Assembly (NCBI RefSeq): GCF_017591425.1
Contig: NW_024464918.1
Location: 22,906,001-22,970,000, forward strand
Source: Ochotona curzoniae
Taxonomy: Eukaryota; Chordata; Mammalia; Lagomorpha; Ochotonidae
Direction: 5' to 3'
Length of the DNA: 64,000 bases
In this document: positions 32,935 to 43,574 of the stretch, piece by piece
Position numbering within the stretch: position 1 is the first letter of the stretch
Layout: each line of letters begins with the position of its first letter
Notes under the pieces: model-generated
The model's input: the letters and a program-made list of their open reading frames with translations, nothing else
Databases searched by the model: none
Told to the model about the DNA's origin: nothing
Translations under genes and position numbers: made by a program

Positions 32935-33115
32935 CATGCAGTGAACATTGTTGCATACTGTGTCCCACACTAGGGGCTTTATATACATTTGCTTATTACC
33001 GTAATTAAAATCTCTCATGCGTGAGAAAAACTAAAGTTTAAAGGTAGATTGGATATGATCAAAATTTAAACTCAGGCTGTTAACCACAGAATCAGTATTG
33101 CTACTCTACATATTT
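32935..33115 (-). mobile_element. MIR SINE
   Basis: 'actgtgtcccacactagggg', 'ctttatatacatttgcttatt' and 'taaactcaggctgttaaccac' are reverse MIR blocks (tail to head). Confidence 0.7.
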
Positions 33116-33312
33116 TCAGCGATGCTGGTGGCAGACTCCCATAGTAATTCTCCCAGTGTGCTTGTGTTGAAGGTGGAAGGAGTAAAGTTTGAGAAACCCC
33201 TCCAGGGTGTAGGCAGTGCTTCCTCTGCCCACAAAATTGCATCGGAGTGTGCAAACTTCACAAGATAATTGAGGTTGAAGTTAGCATTATGACACAGCTT
33301 ATAAAACAACCA

Positions 33313-33650
33313 CTGACTGGTAGCTAAAGCAAGCCCTCACCTTGCATGCAGCAGGATCCTGTATGGATGCCAGTTCATGTCCCAACTGCTCTACTTCTCA
33401 TCCAGCTCCCTATTTGTGACCTGGAACAGCAGTGGTGAATGACCCAAGGCTTTGGGACCCTGCACCCACATGGGACACCTGGAGGGGGTTCCTGGCTCCT
33501 GGCTTTGGATCAGTTTAGCTCTGGCCATTGCGGCCATTTGGGGAGTGAATCAGCAGATGGAAGATCTTTTTCTCTGTCTCTCCTTTTCTCTGTATATTTG
33601 CCTTTTCAATAAAAATAAGTATCTTTATAAAAATAAAATTAAAAGATAAA
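33313..33650 (+). mobile_element. C-SINE, pika-like subfamily
   Basis: Sense blocks: 'ggtagctaaagcaagccctc', 'gctctacttctcatccagctccc', 'ccaaggctttgggaccctgc', 'acccacatgggacacctgg', 'cctggctcctggctttggat', 'tttggggagtgaatcagcag' and a tail of 'ttttcaataaaaataag' with A-rich repeats. It is directly followed by another C-SINE in the same orientation. Confidence 0.93.
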
Positions 33651-33651
33651 A

Positions 33652-33938
33652 AGCCGCCACTGACAATGCCGGTGTCTCACATGAGCTGGAGTTGCAGCCT
33701 GTGCTGCTCCACTTCCTGCTAATGAACCCAGGAAAACAGCAACCATCAAGCCAGGTAGTTGGGCCACTGCCACACACATGGGAGACCCTGTAGCATTCCT
33801 AGTTCCTGGCTGCAATCTGGCCTAATCCAGGCTGTGGAACTATTTGGGGAGTAAACCAGCAGATGGAAGATCTGTCTGTGTGTGTATGTATTTGTAATTG
33901 CCCTTCAAGTAAATAAATAAATCTTAAAAAAAAAAAAG
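33652..33938 (+). mobile_element. C-SINE, older copy, tandem with the previous one
   Basis: 'gccgccactgacaatgccgg', 'gctgctccacttcctgctaa', 'cacacacatgggagaccctg', 'ctatttggggagtaaaccag', 'agtaaataaataaatctt' and a terminal A11. Its 5' start abuts the A-rich tail of the preceding copy. It is a different, older subtype (AAATAAATAAAT tail). Confidence 0.9.
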
Positions 33939-34224
33939 GAACAGATACAGCTGAAGGTGTCAAGTCTCTCCTTAGACTCCTCTGCTAAACCCAGAGCATC
34001 CTTAATTGAAACTGTTCAATGGACAGTTTATGGCATGATAGCTTATGACCTCTCATCTTCTGTCTGCCTCTTTTCTAGCTAGATTGTGAGCTGCTAGAGA
34101 GCAGAGAATTAATTTTATCCCATATAGCAGTCACCTAATATATTGGGGGACATGGGAATACCTCATAATGGCTGCTTGTTTGCTTATGGGAGGATAGCTG
34201 ATGAACGTGTCAAGACAGACAGGC

Positions 34225-34412
34225 TCAGTTCTCCACGGCTGACCTAGGAAATCCAATGAGAACCGCATCAATTACACAGACTTCATTCCCTTCTTCTGCA
34301 AAATAAGGATTCAAACAATAAGGTCATTGGGAATATGAAGAAGGTATAAACAAAGCACTTGGCACGGCTCCTGGCACCTAATCAGTTCTCAGAAATAGTA
34401 ATTATTGATTCT
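34225..34412 (+). mobile_element. MIR SINE, core and tail
   Basis: 'cttctgcaaaataaggattc', 'aaacaaagcacttggcacgg', 'ctcctggcacctaatcagtt' and 'ctcagaaatagtaattattg' match the MIR 3' half. Confidence 0.75.
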
Positions 34413-34424
34413 GAATATATTGGG

Positions 34425-34525
34425 TGTTTTTTTTCTGGGTATTACATGCTGTGCTAAATGCTTTGTTTACAATTATCTCATTTAATTTTTGCATAATATA
34501 GAAAGGGTTTGTCAGCTTAAAAAAC
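34425..34525 (-). mobile_element. MIR-like fragment
   Basis: 'gtattacatgctgtgctaaa', 'tgctttgtttacaattatct' and 'catttaatttttgcataata' are consistent with reverse MIR. It is short and diverged. Confidence 0.5.
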
Positions 34526-35130
34526 CATGCTTTTCCTCTTACCCTAAAATTGTTTAAGAACACTAACTACTCTCTTTGTCCTCAAACTCATGTTCAGAGA
34601 CACACAAACACAAATACAGAGTCATAATACACTTTGGTATAGCATGGTAGCTGTTAGATTATAATAATTAACTACTATTAACACCTAGAGCACTGGAATT
34701 GACAAACGTTTAACTTAATTTTTAAAAAATTAAAGTGGATTCAAGAGAATTGGGGGGCTGTCTCTATCAATTCCGTCCCTATCCTTCTCCCTCAGTTCTA
34801 AGAGAAGAATGAGTTTGCCAATTGGAACATCTCACACAGACGCCTCCTGGCAGTGTGTTGCATTAACTCTTGTAGGACCCAGAAGCATCCATCAGGCACA
34901 GTAACAACTATTTTGTTTTAATTTGATCTGAATGAATGCTAACCATGTGAGAATTTTCTGGTGTGCCTTTTAGATGCTTTACAGAGAAATTAGAGCAGAT
35001 TAGGTTGACCTAGCCTTACCCAGTAATTTTTTATCAAATTGGTGAAAAATTATAGAATACAGATTTTTACTCATATTCCAGAAAGTGTATTGATAACTAA
35101 AAATGAATCCTGTTCAGTTTGTAATATCCT
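34526..35130. other. Unique DNA, no gene recognised
   Basis: AT-rich. No transposon or exon was recognised. Confidence 0.5.
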
Positions 35131-35358
35131 TTTCTAAATATTTATTTACTTGAAAGTCATAGTTCAGAGTGAGGATCAGATAAAAGATTTTTTTCCTTCT
35201 GCTGGTTCACTCCCCTCAGATAACCACAATTCTGAATCAATGAGGTTGGAACTTCATCTGAGTCTCCCATGGAAAAATTCCATGTTTGAGGCAGTGCAAC
35301 AAGCATTTCTGCCATCTTCTTCTGCTTTCCCAGGCATCTTAGCAGAGAGTTGGATTAA
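35131..35358 (-). mobile_element. C-SINE, old, 5' truncated
   Basis: Reversed blocks 'taaatatttatttacttgaaag', 'tctgctggttcactcccc', 'catctgagtctcccatgg' and 'ctgctttcccaggcatctt' with 'agcagagagttgg'. The head (right end on plus) is missing beyond 35358. Confidence 0.85.
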
Positions 35359-35569
35359 ATAAAATTACAGGACACCAAAATAATGAATTTGTGCACATCC
35401 TCACTGAAATGAGTGTTTATCCTGAGTGAACTGAAATTCAAGAAAGGAGGTTGACAAGGATACAAACTACAATACTTTTGGTGAAAGTCAAGTGGACAGG
35501 GGACATGAGTAGTGAGAAAGGAAGAGATGCACCTCACACAGTTTGTATTTACAAGGTAGTGTGACAGGG

Positions 35570-35805
35570 GTTGACGAGAGATCCCAAATGACTGCAATCT
35601 CCAGGGCTGGGCCAGGCTGAAGCCAGCAGCTTCTTCAGGGTCTCCCACACCAGGAGAAGAAACTCAAGTACTTGAGCCATCTTCTGCTTTCCTTCCAGGC
35701 ACAGAAAGTTGGATTGGAAGTAGAGGAGCCAGGGTTGGAATGCAGGGTTGGGGTCCCATGCAGTAGCTTAGCGTCCCATCACAGTGTCTGTCCCACAGCT
35801 AGATC
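35570..35805 (-). mobile_element. C-SINE, old
   Basis: 'atgactgcaatctccagggc', 'tgggccaggctgaagccagc', 'cttctgctttccttccaggc' and 'gttggattggaagtagagg', ending near 'agtgtctgtccc'. All blocks are in reverse order. The tail-proximal portion is missing on the left. Confidence 0.82.
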
Positions 35806-36549
35806 TTTTTTTGAAAAGTCAAGGTAGAGAGAGCTTCCCAGACCTAATGCCCGAACAGGAGTTTTCCAAGTGCATAGGAGAGGTGGGGACAGTTTTATGA
35901 CAGAATAATTAGAATTCCATTGGTGATTGGCCAACTCAAAGCGTGTCACTAAAGTGCCTTTAAATTCAGCTTTAGATTTTGAAGTAGATAATTCCCTTTT
36001 CCCAGAGTGGTATGAGGTTGACTTAATTAATGTTTGTAAAGCTTTCTGTAACCTTCAGATAAAAGGTGAGCTACAGGGGGAAGTATATTACTTATTATCA
36101 TAGCTTTCTCAGCATAGATCACATATGGAAAATTCCCTGAAAGGTCATTTCTAAGAAGCAGTATTAGCCTGGTGGCTCTTAAGCCTTATGTAACTTCCTG
36201 GAACAATGCAATAGCATGGGGAAAGAAAATGACATCAACAGGGAGATAATAATGAATTTAAATCATAAGCCTTATTGCCTTCGTGCAGCTGCTGGGGATG
36301 AGACGAGCTCAAAGCTTCTAAACTTAACTCAGCCACTGCCTGGAAGCATCTAATTAAAAGTTTTCAAATAAAATCAATACGTTTTGGCAGATAAAAGAGC
36401 AGATGGCTTAAGGAAGAGAACTGGGGAGAGGGAAAAACATGTAAGGAAAGCTTCAGGCTTTAAATTCCAGCTGGAAAAAAAAAAATGATCTCACATCGAA
36501 GAGAGCAGGGAGCAGAAGTCAACAAATATGGGACACTGCAGAGTCAGTA
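35806..36549. other. Unique DNA, no gene recognised
   Basis: Includes a few SINE-tail-like bases (gctagatctttttttgaaaag) at 35807-35830. The rest, with an A12 run at 36474-36485, was not assigned. Confidence 0.5.
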
Positions 36550-36851
36550 TTCAGCCCTGCACTGCCTTAAGTGTGGCTGTGGATTCAGCCCTGCATTGCC
36601 CTAAGTGTGGCTGTGGGTTCAGCCCTGCATTGCCCTAAGTGTGGCTGTGTGTTCAGCACTGCTTCACTCAAAGTGTGGCTGTGGGTTCAGCCCTGCATTG
36701 CCCTAAGTGTGGCTGTTCAGCACTGCTTCACTCTAAGTGTGGCTGTGGATTCAGCCCTGCATTGCCCTAAGTGTGGCTGTGGGTTCAGCCCTGCATCGCC
36801 CTAAGTGTGGCTATGGATTCAGCACTGCTTCACCCTAAGTGTGGCTGTGGA
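36550..36851 (+). repeat. 34-bp minisatellite, nine units, two sequence variants
   Basis: Units start at 36550, 36584, 36618, 36652, 36686, 36716, 36750, 36784 and 36818. The period is 34 bp except for one 30-bp unit (36686-36715) that lost four bases near its end. All share agtgtggctgtgg. Variant A has cagccctgcattgccctaa and variant B has cagcactgcttcaccctaa. The order is A A A B A B A A B. The period is not a multiple of three, so the 77- and 80-codon ORFs that cross it rotate through frames and are not evidence of a protein. Confidence 0.97.
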
Positions 36852-37128
36852 ATTTTTAGTTTGATGTATAATGAAGTCTTTCTGTTGCTTGGAATCCATT
36901 CCCAGGAAATGATAAGGCTATTTAATCTTCTGTCAAGGGGTGCCTCCTGCTTCCTTCCTGAATTGAGCTTTATAACAATTGGGATTTCGCTGTATGCTGA
37001 CAGTTCAGGGTGAGCAAAATTAAGAGACCTCTAAGTGAGGAACACATTTCATCATCAACTGCTTAAATAAATCCAGCAGAAGAAAAGAGTGAAGCATGTC
37101 ACGATGTTGTGTAAGTCATTGTTGTTAC
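36852..37128. other. Unique DNA between minisatellite and MITE
   Basis: No transposon or exon was recognised. Confidence 0.5.
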
Positions 37129-37254
37129 GGGGCACTTCAAAAGGTTCATGGAAAAAGAATTAAAATGCAAGTTTGTTTTGCTGCCAAAAAAGCTTTGAAG
37201 TCCACGCGTAGACTTTTTGTGATACATTTTTCCATGAACCTTTCTAAAGACCTC
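37129..37254. mobile_element. Palindromic MITE with terminal inverted repeats
   Basis: The left end ggggcacttcaaaaggttca.. (37129-37156) and right end ..tgaacctttctaaagacctc (37227-37254) are inverted repeats sharing aaaggttcatggaaaaa. The interior is about 70 bp and AT-rich. This is the structure of a non-autonomous DNA transposon. I recognise a mammalian repeat of this type ('cttcaaaaagttcatggaaa') but will not fix its family name. A second member is at 50489-50605. Confidence 0.75.
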
Positions 37255-38437
37255 TTATATTTGGTGATGATGTATTTTGTAATTTTGCCTAACAGTTTGA
37301 CATGCATCATAATCCCTGAGACAAATGTTTGAGGGAGTTGTTGATATCCTTTTACTAAGGTGCAACGGGGTTGCTGAAGTTGAGGTCTCTAGGCCAGCAT
37401 CTCAAGCCTGGTTCATGGCTGGGCTGGAACTCGTCCTCAGCTCCTCCAATTGTTGCTGCTGCAGCTTGTGCCTTTGGAGCAGTTGCTTAGATTCAGTCAC
37501 CGGACAGTTTTGCTTTTCCTCTCTTCATCCCATCTTCAAGATTTCTGTAATTCTGGAGGAACTAGGAGACACATCAAGAGCAACAGCACCGTTACATTAA
37601 GAGAGCCATGATGTCAGCGTGATCGACCAAGCATGTCACTAGTGACCCTGTGCCAGACTCCCCGTTCAGGTCTCAGAAGCCATCCTTGAGAGTTTCCTGT
37701 CCTTTGTTGGTATTTCCATGTAGCTCAGCCCAGCTGAGACAGGCCAGGGGATGCATACAGGGCCCTTCTTTGCTTTGATGCCTCGAGAAAGTGAAAGCTA
37801 AGTGTGGTAGATTTCTTTGACCTTAAAAGGCCAAGGTGACATCACGGCAAACTGTTCTTGCGCTGTTTTGTGGCCATAAATAAGCAACTTCTTTGTGGCT
37901 TGGTTCTACAAGACAGTCTAAGTGCCAGTATAATTTGAGCTCTAAGAGCTTGTTTAGCACTCCTTTTCTCCCCCTTATCAGAGAGAGATGGAGATTTCAG
38001 CGATCCATTCGTTAAATGAAGAGTGTTCCATGAGTGATCCATGCAGCCTCTGTGCAAGATCCATTGTCCATAGTAAAGGCACCTGTGTTTCTCAGAAACC
38101 CTGACATGTGCAAGACCAATAGTATCTTCAAGGTCTCCTCAATAGATCATTTTTTATCTGATCCCTCTCTGCATCATTTTGCATCAACTCCAATGACACT
38201 TGGTAATTCTCTTTGGTGTATGTTGCTTTCTTTTAGTTCTGTATTCCTACCTGCTCAGGCTACCCTATTTCCTGCTTCACATGATAACCAGTACTTTCTT
38301 CAAATATGAATATGTGTACAATAACTTTTATCATATGATACAATTTGTACCGGGTTGGTATAGCATATCACAAATTTAATTACATAAAACCGTGTTCCTG
38401 TTTCAAAATTTTTCTGTGACTTCCTTTACACACAGCA
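37255..38437. other. Unique DNA, no gene recognised
   Basis: GC is slightly higher at 37380-37760. The 91-codon ORF at 37325-37600 is Cys/Ser/Leu rich and unlike any family I know. No splice-exon-gene context is evident. Confidence 0.45.
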
Positions 38438-39165
38438 CAAAGCCATGGCACTTTGCTATGGTCTCCATAACCTGCCCACCTGTCTCCCCCTCAACTCAGG
38501 CTGCAGCTCTGCCATCAGTGAGGTCTTGGAACTTGGTAATCTCTTTTGGACTTTATGGGCCTCACAGTTCCCTTTACTGGGAATGCCTATCCCCCTATGT
38601 TTTAGAAAGCTGACCTTTCATGTCCTAAAATAAAACATCCAACTTCCAATCATCCTGTAGCTCTACTCCCCATTTTTAATTATTTTTTTTATTCAAGATT
38701 ATAGATGGGCACAGAGAGTGAGCTGCCATCTGCTGATTGATTCCCTAAGTGCCTGAAACAACTACTTCTAGAGGATTGACCAAACTGAAGCAGGAAGCCA
38801 GGAATTCAATCTGAGTCTCTCACTTGGTATGCTAGGCACCCAATACTTAAACCTTCACCTGCTCCCTCCTCCACTGTGCCTAAGCAAGAAGTCGAAATGA
38901 GGAGTGGAGCCAGGACTAAAACCTCGGTACACTGAAAAGGGATGTGGCCATCCCAGCTGTCATCTTAGACACTGGGCATATGTCCTCTCCCACCTCCACA
39001 ATTTTTGCCCTCTTGGCATTTAATACCCTCTCTGGTATTTTGTTTCTGTCTGCCTCCTCCACCAGAACATGTTAGAAGGAGAGGGACCACGTTTGGCTTC
39101 TCTTCAGAAATTGGGATTGTGCCCGACTGGAAGCTACACTGTACCTGAATGAATGATGGATATGT
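38438..39165 (+). mobile_element. L2 LINE 3' region, split by a C-SINE
   Basis: The left part (38438-38683) has 'ctgggaatgcctatccccc' and 'gctgacctttcatgtcct' with 'ccaatcatcctgtagctc'. The right part (38977-39165) has 'tggtattttgtttctgtctg', 'cctcctccaccagaacatg', 'gagagggaccacgtttggc' and 'ctgtacctgaatgaatgatgg'. The L2 3'UTR order continues across the SINE at 38684-38976. Confidence 0.78.
38684..38976 (-). mobile_element. C-SINE, old, nested in L2
   Basis: Reversed blocks 'ttattttttttattcaagat', 'ccatctgctgattgattccc', 'gaagcaggaagccaggaatt', 'gctccctcctccactgtgcc' and 'aggagtggagccaggactaa', ending near 'cttagacactgggc'. Confidence 0.85.
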
Positions 39166-39234
39166 CATTTTACCCAACCAGCCTAAAATGCAGCCCATTG
39201 TACATAATGACAGTAGTAGTCAGCAGTCACTGAG

Positions 39235-39460
39235 TGTGGGACCAAGTACCACATTCTGTTTCAAGCACCCTACACGAACAGACTAATTTAAATCTCATAA
39301 AAAAAACCCTGTGATGTTTGTGCTATTTTTATCTGCCCCATTTTTTCATATGAGGAAACAGAAGTGATGAGCTTGAGTCTAAGACAATGAGTTTGAGTCT
39401 AAGAAGCTAGAAAATGAGAGCCATGATTCAGTCACCAGTATTCTCTTCATCCCCTACACT
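39235..39460 (-). mobile_element. MIR SINE with a 20-bp internal duplication
   Basis: Reverse MIR blocks 'gactaatttaaatctcataa', 'ccctgtgatgtttgtgctat' and 'catatgaggaaacagaagtg'. An imperfect 20-bp tandem pair (39367-39386 and 39387-39406; atgag(c/t)ttgagtctaaga) sits where MIR should have a single copy. Confidence 0.75.
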
Positions 39461-40429
39461 TATCTTTAGCAGAACTTTCCTGTCCTCTGCATCAAAGATG
39501 CATATATACACTTGAGGTCATGAAAAGGAACTTGGAACCCACGTTGCTGCCTGGGAAAAGACATAATTTCACAGTGTGAAATTTGCCAGTGTGTGCACTC
39601 TGAGAGTGTGGAAGTCAGCAGAAGCAATCTTGCATTAGTGTGTCCACAGGAAACTAAACCAGACTGATCTGTACAGATGCTGGCCTTCACGAGAATAACT
39701 GTCCCCTCAATAGACAGCAGAATTAAAAACTGTTCTGCCTACTAAGTGAGGTAATGAGTTCTAATGCTCTTTGTAGGGTGAATTACACCTCGTGGATGTT
39801 AGTTACTCCTGTTAGTTCAGAATCTTCCACAAGTGCTCAGTCTACCCAGTAGCCAAGAAAAGGAAACACCTCCATTTGCCCCCTCCCACCATCCTGAAAA
39901 CTAAACAGAAATCTCTTCTCCTTTGTTGCCAAAATCCTGGGTCAGAGATATGTAAATGGAAGTACGAGGGCTGCTTGTAAATGATACATGAAAGGGGTTT
40001 TGGAAATGAGTGTGCTGTGATTGAATTTCTGGTCAGTCACCCAGAAGGCATCTTGCAGCTAAGCTCCAGACCCAATTCTACTGAAAATGTGTAAGCTTCA
40101 GTGCCTGCAGCCAGCCTGGCCACAGAGTCCAAGCCTTGGAACTGCCTCTCAGTGAAGCAGACCCCCAGGCTTGACGACCTTGAAAGAAAAATTAGCACAA
40201 GCATAAAAGAAACTCAAGACAAAGTTAATTTTAAAAATGCCTTTCCCATACCTTGACAACAAAACCTCTGATTCTAAATCACTTGATAAAATCAGAAAAC
40301 CTTAATTGACAATTTGGCTTTTGGTCAAATTGAGAACTTAAATGTTCTTTGGGTAAGGTGGGAGCATCAACACTTAGTGCTGTCCAAATGAAAGTCTTTT
40401 TGACCATTTTTAGTGATGAATAAGAAACA
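39461..40429. other. Unique DNA, no gene recognised
   Basis: No transposon or exon was identified. Confidence 0.5.
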
Positions 40430-40750
40430 CAGGGCTCAGCGCAGTCGTTCAATCACTAAAATCTCAACTTGCTAGTGTTGGCATCCCATATGGGTGCTGA
40501 TTTGTGTCCTGGCTACTCCCCATCCAGCTCCCTGTTTGTAGCCTGGGACACCAGTAGAGGATGGGCCAAAGCCTTAGGACCCTGCACTGACATGGTAGAC
40601 CCAGAAGGAGCTGCTGGTTCTAGGTTTCAGATTGGCTCAGCTCTGGCTATTGCAGTCACTTGGGGCATGAATCAGTGGATGGAAGGTCTCTCTGTCTATT
40701 CTTATCTCTGTAAATCTGTCTTGCCAATAAAAATTCAAAAATCTTAATAA
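40430..40750 (+). mobile_element. C-SINE, pika-like subfamily
   Basis: Sense blocks 'ggcatcccatatgggtgctg', 'ctccccatccagctccctg', 'ccaaagccttaggaccctgc', 'ttggctcagctctggctatt', 'cacttggggcatgaatcagtgg' and tail 'tgccaataaaaattcaaaaatc'. Confidence 0.93.
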
Positions 40751-41058
40751 GAAATCTAAAAAAAACCATTTGTTGTTCATGATTTACGCTAAGGTGATGT
40801 TTAAGGGTAACTAACAGGTACTCACATGACCAATAGGCTGGAAAGCTCCATTGATAACCATGTTTATTAATAATAAAAACTTGCCAAGCAACCCTTCTCT
40901 TAGAAATGATCAAAGCTGAGCTTCAGCTTCAGTTTACCACAAAATTGCTAAGTAGTAGAATTTTGAATTGTTTCTTTCCTTTATTGTTTCCTAAAATTAC
41001 ATTAGCAATGCATTTATAGAATCTAGAACAATAAAACTAAAAGTGGAAGTAAGATGCA
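40751..41058. other. Unique AT-rich DNA
   Basis: No transposon or exon was identified. Confidence 0.5.
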
Positions 41059-41059
41059 T

Positions 41060-41356
41060 TTTTTAAATATTTATTTCTTTGAAACACAAAGTAGCAGAGT
41101 AAGGGAAAAAACAGATCTTCCATCTGCTGGTTCACTCCCCAGATGGCTGCAATAGGCTGGATCAGGCCAAAGCTAGAAGCCTGGAACTCTATCCTGGTGT
41201 CCCAATGGGTGGCTGGAGTCCATCGTCTGCTGCTTCCTTGGGCACGTTAGCAGAGACTGCATTAGAAGAGGAGCTGAAAGATTGGAATTAGCATTGGGTA
41301 GGAGAGATGCCAGTGTACAAGCCACAGATGAACACAGCACAACACTGGCCCCCCAA
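41060..41356 (-). mobile_element. C-SINE, old
   Basis: 'tttttaaatatttatttctttg', 'cttccatctgctggttcactcc', 'ccccagatggctgcaatagg', 'gcttccttgggcacgttag' and 'aacacagcacaacactggcc' are reversed C-SINE blocks in order. Confidence 0.88.
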
Positions 41357-41479
41357 ATTTATTTCATCCTCACCCAGCCTCTGTCCACTCCTCAGTCATT
41401 GTCACATCTCTTTCCAGATGTGTCTGGACACATTTGTGTGTACATGTAATTTTTTAAATTATATTTGTATTAATGGTAT

Positions 41480-42000
41480 ATTAAGTAATCAATTGCTGCC
41501 ACAAAACTTAGTGTTCAAATAACAAGTATTTTTTTTTTAGCTCAAACATCTTCTGAGACTAAAGGATCTGAGAGTGGCTGAGCTCCAGGCAGCTCTAGGC
41601 CACCGTCTTTCTGGAAGTTGTAGATGGACGCAGGCAGTGTGCAGGGACTGTAGATTCTTGGTAGATTGGGAGTGGAGATGAGCTTGTGGGATAGCTCATT
41701 GGTAAGGGTGGTGGTTGGAGTTTCAGTCCCTCCCAAGCTGCTGCTGGAAGGCTGACGTGGCTTTCCAAAGGGTACATGGCAGTTGACTTATCTCAGGTAG
41801 GGAGGATGAGAGATCAAGAGAGCCTAAAAGCAAAAGTGAAAGAAATCAAGAAGGAAGCCACAGTGACTTTCTATGATCTCATCCTCAAGTAGTACATTGT
41901 CATTTGTGCCACATTCTATGTATTTGAAACAAGTCACTAAGCCTGTCCCATACTCCAAGGAAGCAAATTCCACGTCTTAATGGAAGGAACATCAAAGAAT
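41480..42000 (+). mobile_element. Ancient mammalian interspersed repeat, family not named
   Basis: The start 'aatcaattgctgccacaaaac' with 'ttagtgttcaaataacaag', and the end 'gaagccacagtgactttctatg', 'acattctatgtatttgaaac' and 'aagtcactaagcctgtccca', match a common old repeat ('ttgctgcataacaaattaccacaaacttagtggc..agcaagtcactaggtcc'). I remember the sequence but not the family with certainty. Confidence 0.6.
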
Positions 42001-42084
42001 CTGGAAAGATTTTAAAGCCACCACATTTAGTGTACATGCTTCATGTATCATTCCCTTGATGATTAGTCTTGACTTTCCAGGGCA

Positions 42085-42370
42085 GTAAATATGAATCAAT
42101 CTCATGTTTTAAATGGCTGTGTACTATTCTGCTATCCATTTAATCATCTTCCTCTTGGGATTGCTCTCAGATTTTCACTCGTGCAGAGAGCAATGATGGT
42201 ACCTCTTCTGCCTCCTGAACACAGGTACCAGGTTTTTCTAGCAAAAGCATTGCAGTGCCCTCCCTGAGTTGAGGGTCGGCTGATAGCAATTGCTGCCGAA
42301 TTGCCCTGCAGAATGGCTGTTGTAATTCCATCTGTCATTTGTTCATCACACCCCTGACACTTGAGGGAAC
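42085..42370 (-). mobile_element. L1 LINE 3' fragment, ancient
   Basis: Plus-strand 'gttttaaatggctgtgtact', 'attctgctatccatttaatc', 'cttcctcttgggattgctct' and 'caattgctgccgaattgccc' follow an old reverse L1 3' region ('tggctgagtagtattccattg..atattgccaaattgccctcc'). Confidence 0.6.
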
Positions 42371-42861
42371 TTGTGACAGAATCGTGTTAGGCAAAATGTC
42401 TTGGGAATATGCAGACTATTTTGGCCCTATTCAAGTCAGAGTCTAGGAGAAGTCTGACTAGGAGGTGCCCAACATCCACTTTGCTCATGATTGCAGTCTC
42501 TTTCCTACAACTCAGCTTGACTTCAGGAAAAATCCAGAAACTCATCCCTGAAGATCCAGGGAGGCTTATCTGATGTTTACAGAGGACTTGGAAGTTCTCA
42601 GGTACAAGGTGCCCCTGGAGAGGCAGTTGATTAGGTGTTAATTCAAAACCACTTCTTTTTCTGTGAAAGCAGCTGAGAGGTCATGTGCACAAACAGAAAA
42701 AGTGGATTTCAGCACAAAGGAAAATGCTTTTTTTTAATATCTGCTGATCCTAAGCATCAGCAGTGCATTTCTACTGCAGGTACTGTGAATGTGTGCAATC
42801 AGTGAATTTGCTGGACCCTCCCACCTTGTAGCTTACATCTAGTTGGAAATCAAGACTCACA
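42371..42861. other. Unique DNA, no gene recognised
   Basis: No transposon or exon was identified. Confidence 0.5.
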
Positions 42862-42872
42862 CTAACTTCCTT
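42862..42872. repeat. Target-site duplication, left copy
   Basis: ctaacttcctt, repeated exactly at 43204-43214, flanks the C-SINE at 42873-43203. This is the clearest insertion footprint in the window. Confidence 0.9.
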
Positions 42873-43203
42873 CTTTTTTTTTTAAGATTTATTTTTATTA
42901 TTTTTTAATTGGAAAGGTGGATATACAGAGAGGAGAGACAGAGAGGAAGATCTTCCGTCCGATGATTCACTCCCCAAGTGAGCGCAACGGTTGATGCTAT
43001 GCCAATCCGTAGCCAGGAGCCTTTTCCAGGTCTCCCACATGGGTGCAGGGTCCCAAAGCCTTGGGCCGTCCTTGACTGCTTTCCCGGGGCCACAGACAAG
43101 GAGCTGGAAGGGAAGCGGGGCTGCCGGGATAGAACCGGCTCCCATATGGGATCCCAGGCGTGCAAGGCGAGAACCTTAACCACTTGCACCACCGCGCTGG
43201 GCC
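42873..43203 (-). mobile_element. C-SINE, youngest-looking copy
   Basis: A reversed full-length element with many intact CpGs (cttccgtccgatgattcact, gagcgcaacggttg, gggccgtccttgactgc, accggct, ccaccgcgctgggcc). The B-box complement reads gggatagaacc, one base short. It is flanked by perfect 11-bp repeats (42862-42872, 43204-43214). Overlapping ORFs on both strands here are SINE translations. Confidence 0.97.
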
Positions 43204-43214
43204 CTAACTTCCTT
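43204..43214. repeat. Target-site duplication, right copy
   Basis: Second exact copy of ctaacttcctt beside the C-SINE. Confidence 0.9.
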
Positions 43215-43427
43215 TTGTTTCAGACACCAAGTGTCCTTAGCTGACAAAAAGAAATGGCCCTCCTTTAGGTCACCAATCATTAACAATGACTGCCAATCCT
43301 GAGATGACCCATACCATCCAAAAACATTTGGCCTGGGTTATTTCTTATTTATTTCACCAAAAATATTTATCTCCTTTAAAAATAGTTGGTCAGATCCAAA
43401 ATGATGAGTCATCAAGACATCCATCAG

Positions 43428-43525
43428 TCATTCATTCAACATACATTTTTGGATATCCTGCCAAGTGTCAGATGCTGTGCTGCTCTAAGTGTATAGGAAG
43501 TGTGTCAGCCTGACTAATACTCTCA
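43428..43525 (-). mobile_element. L2 LINE 3'-end fragment
   Basis: 'gtcattcattcaacatacat', 'cctgccaagtgtcagatgct' and 'gtgctgctctaagtgtatagg' are the reverse L2 terminus. Confidence 0.7.
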
Positions 43526-43574
43526 AGACTTTGAAATTTAATGGTCATTACCAGGCCTGAAGAACCTCTTGTGT

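Noticed and set aside
36571..37013. Cys/Trp-rich repeated peptide in overlapping ORFs
   Set aside because: It comes from a 34-bp minisatellite whose period is not divisible by three, so the peptide repeat is a by-product of rotating frames.
42878..43244. Several overlapping ORFs on both strands
   Set aside because: All are translations of the young CpG-rich C-SINE, which lacks stop codons by composition.
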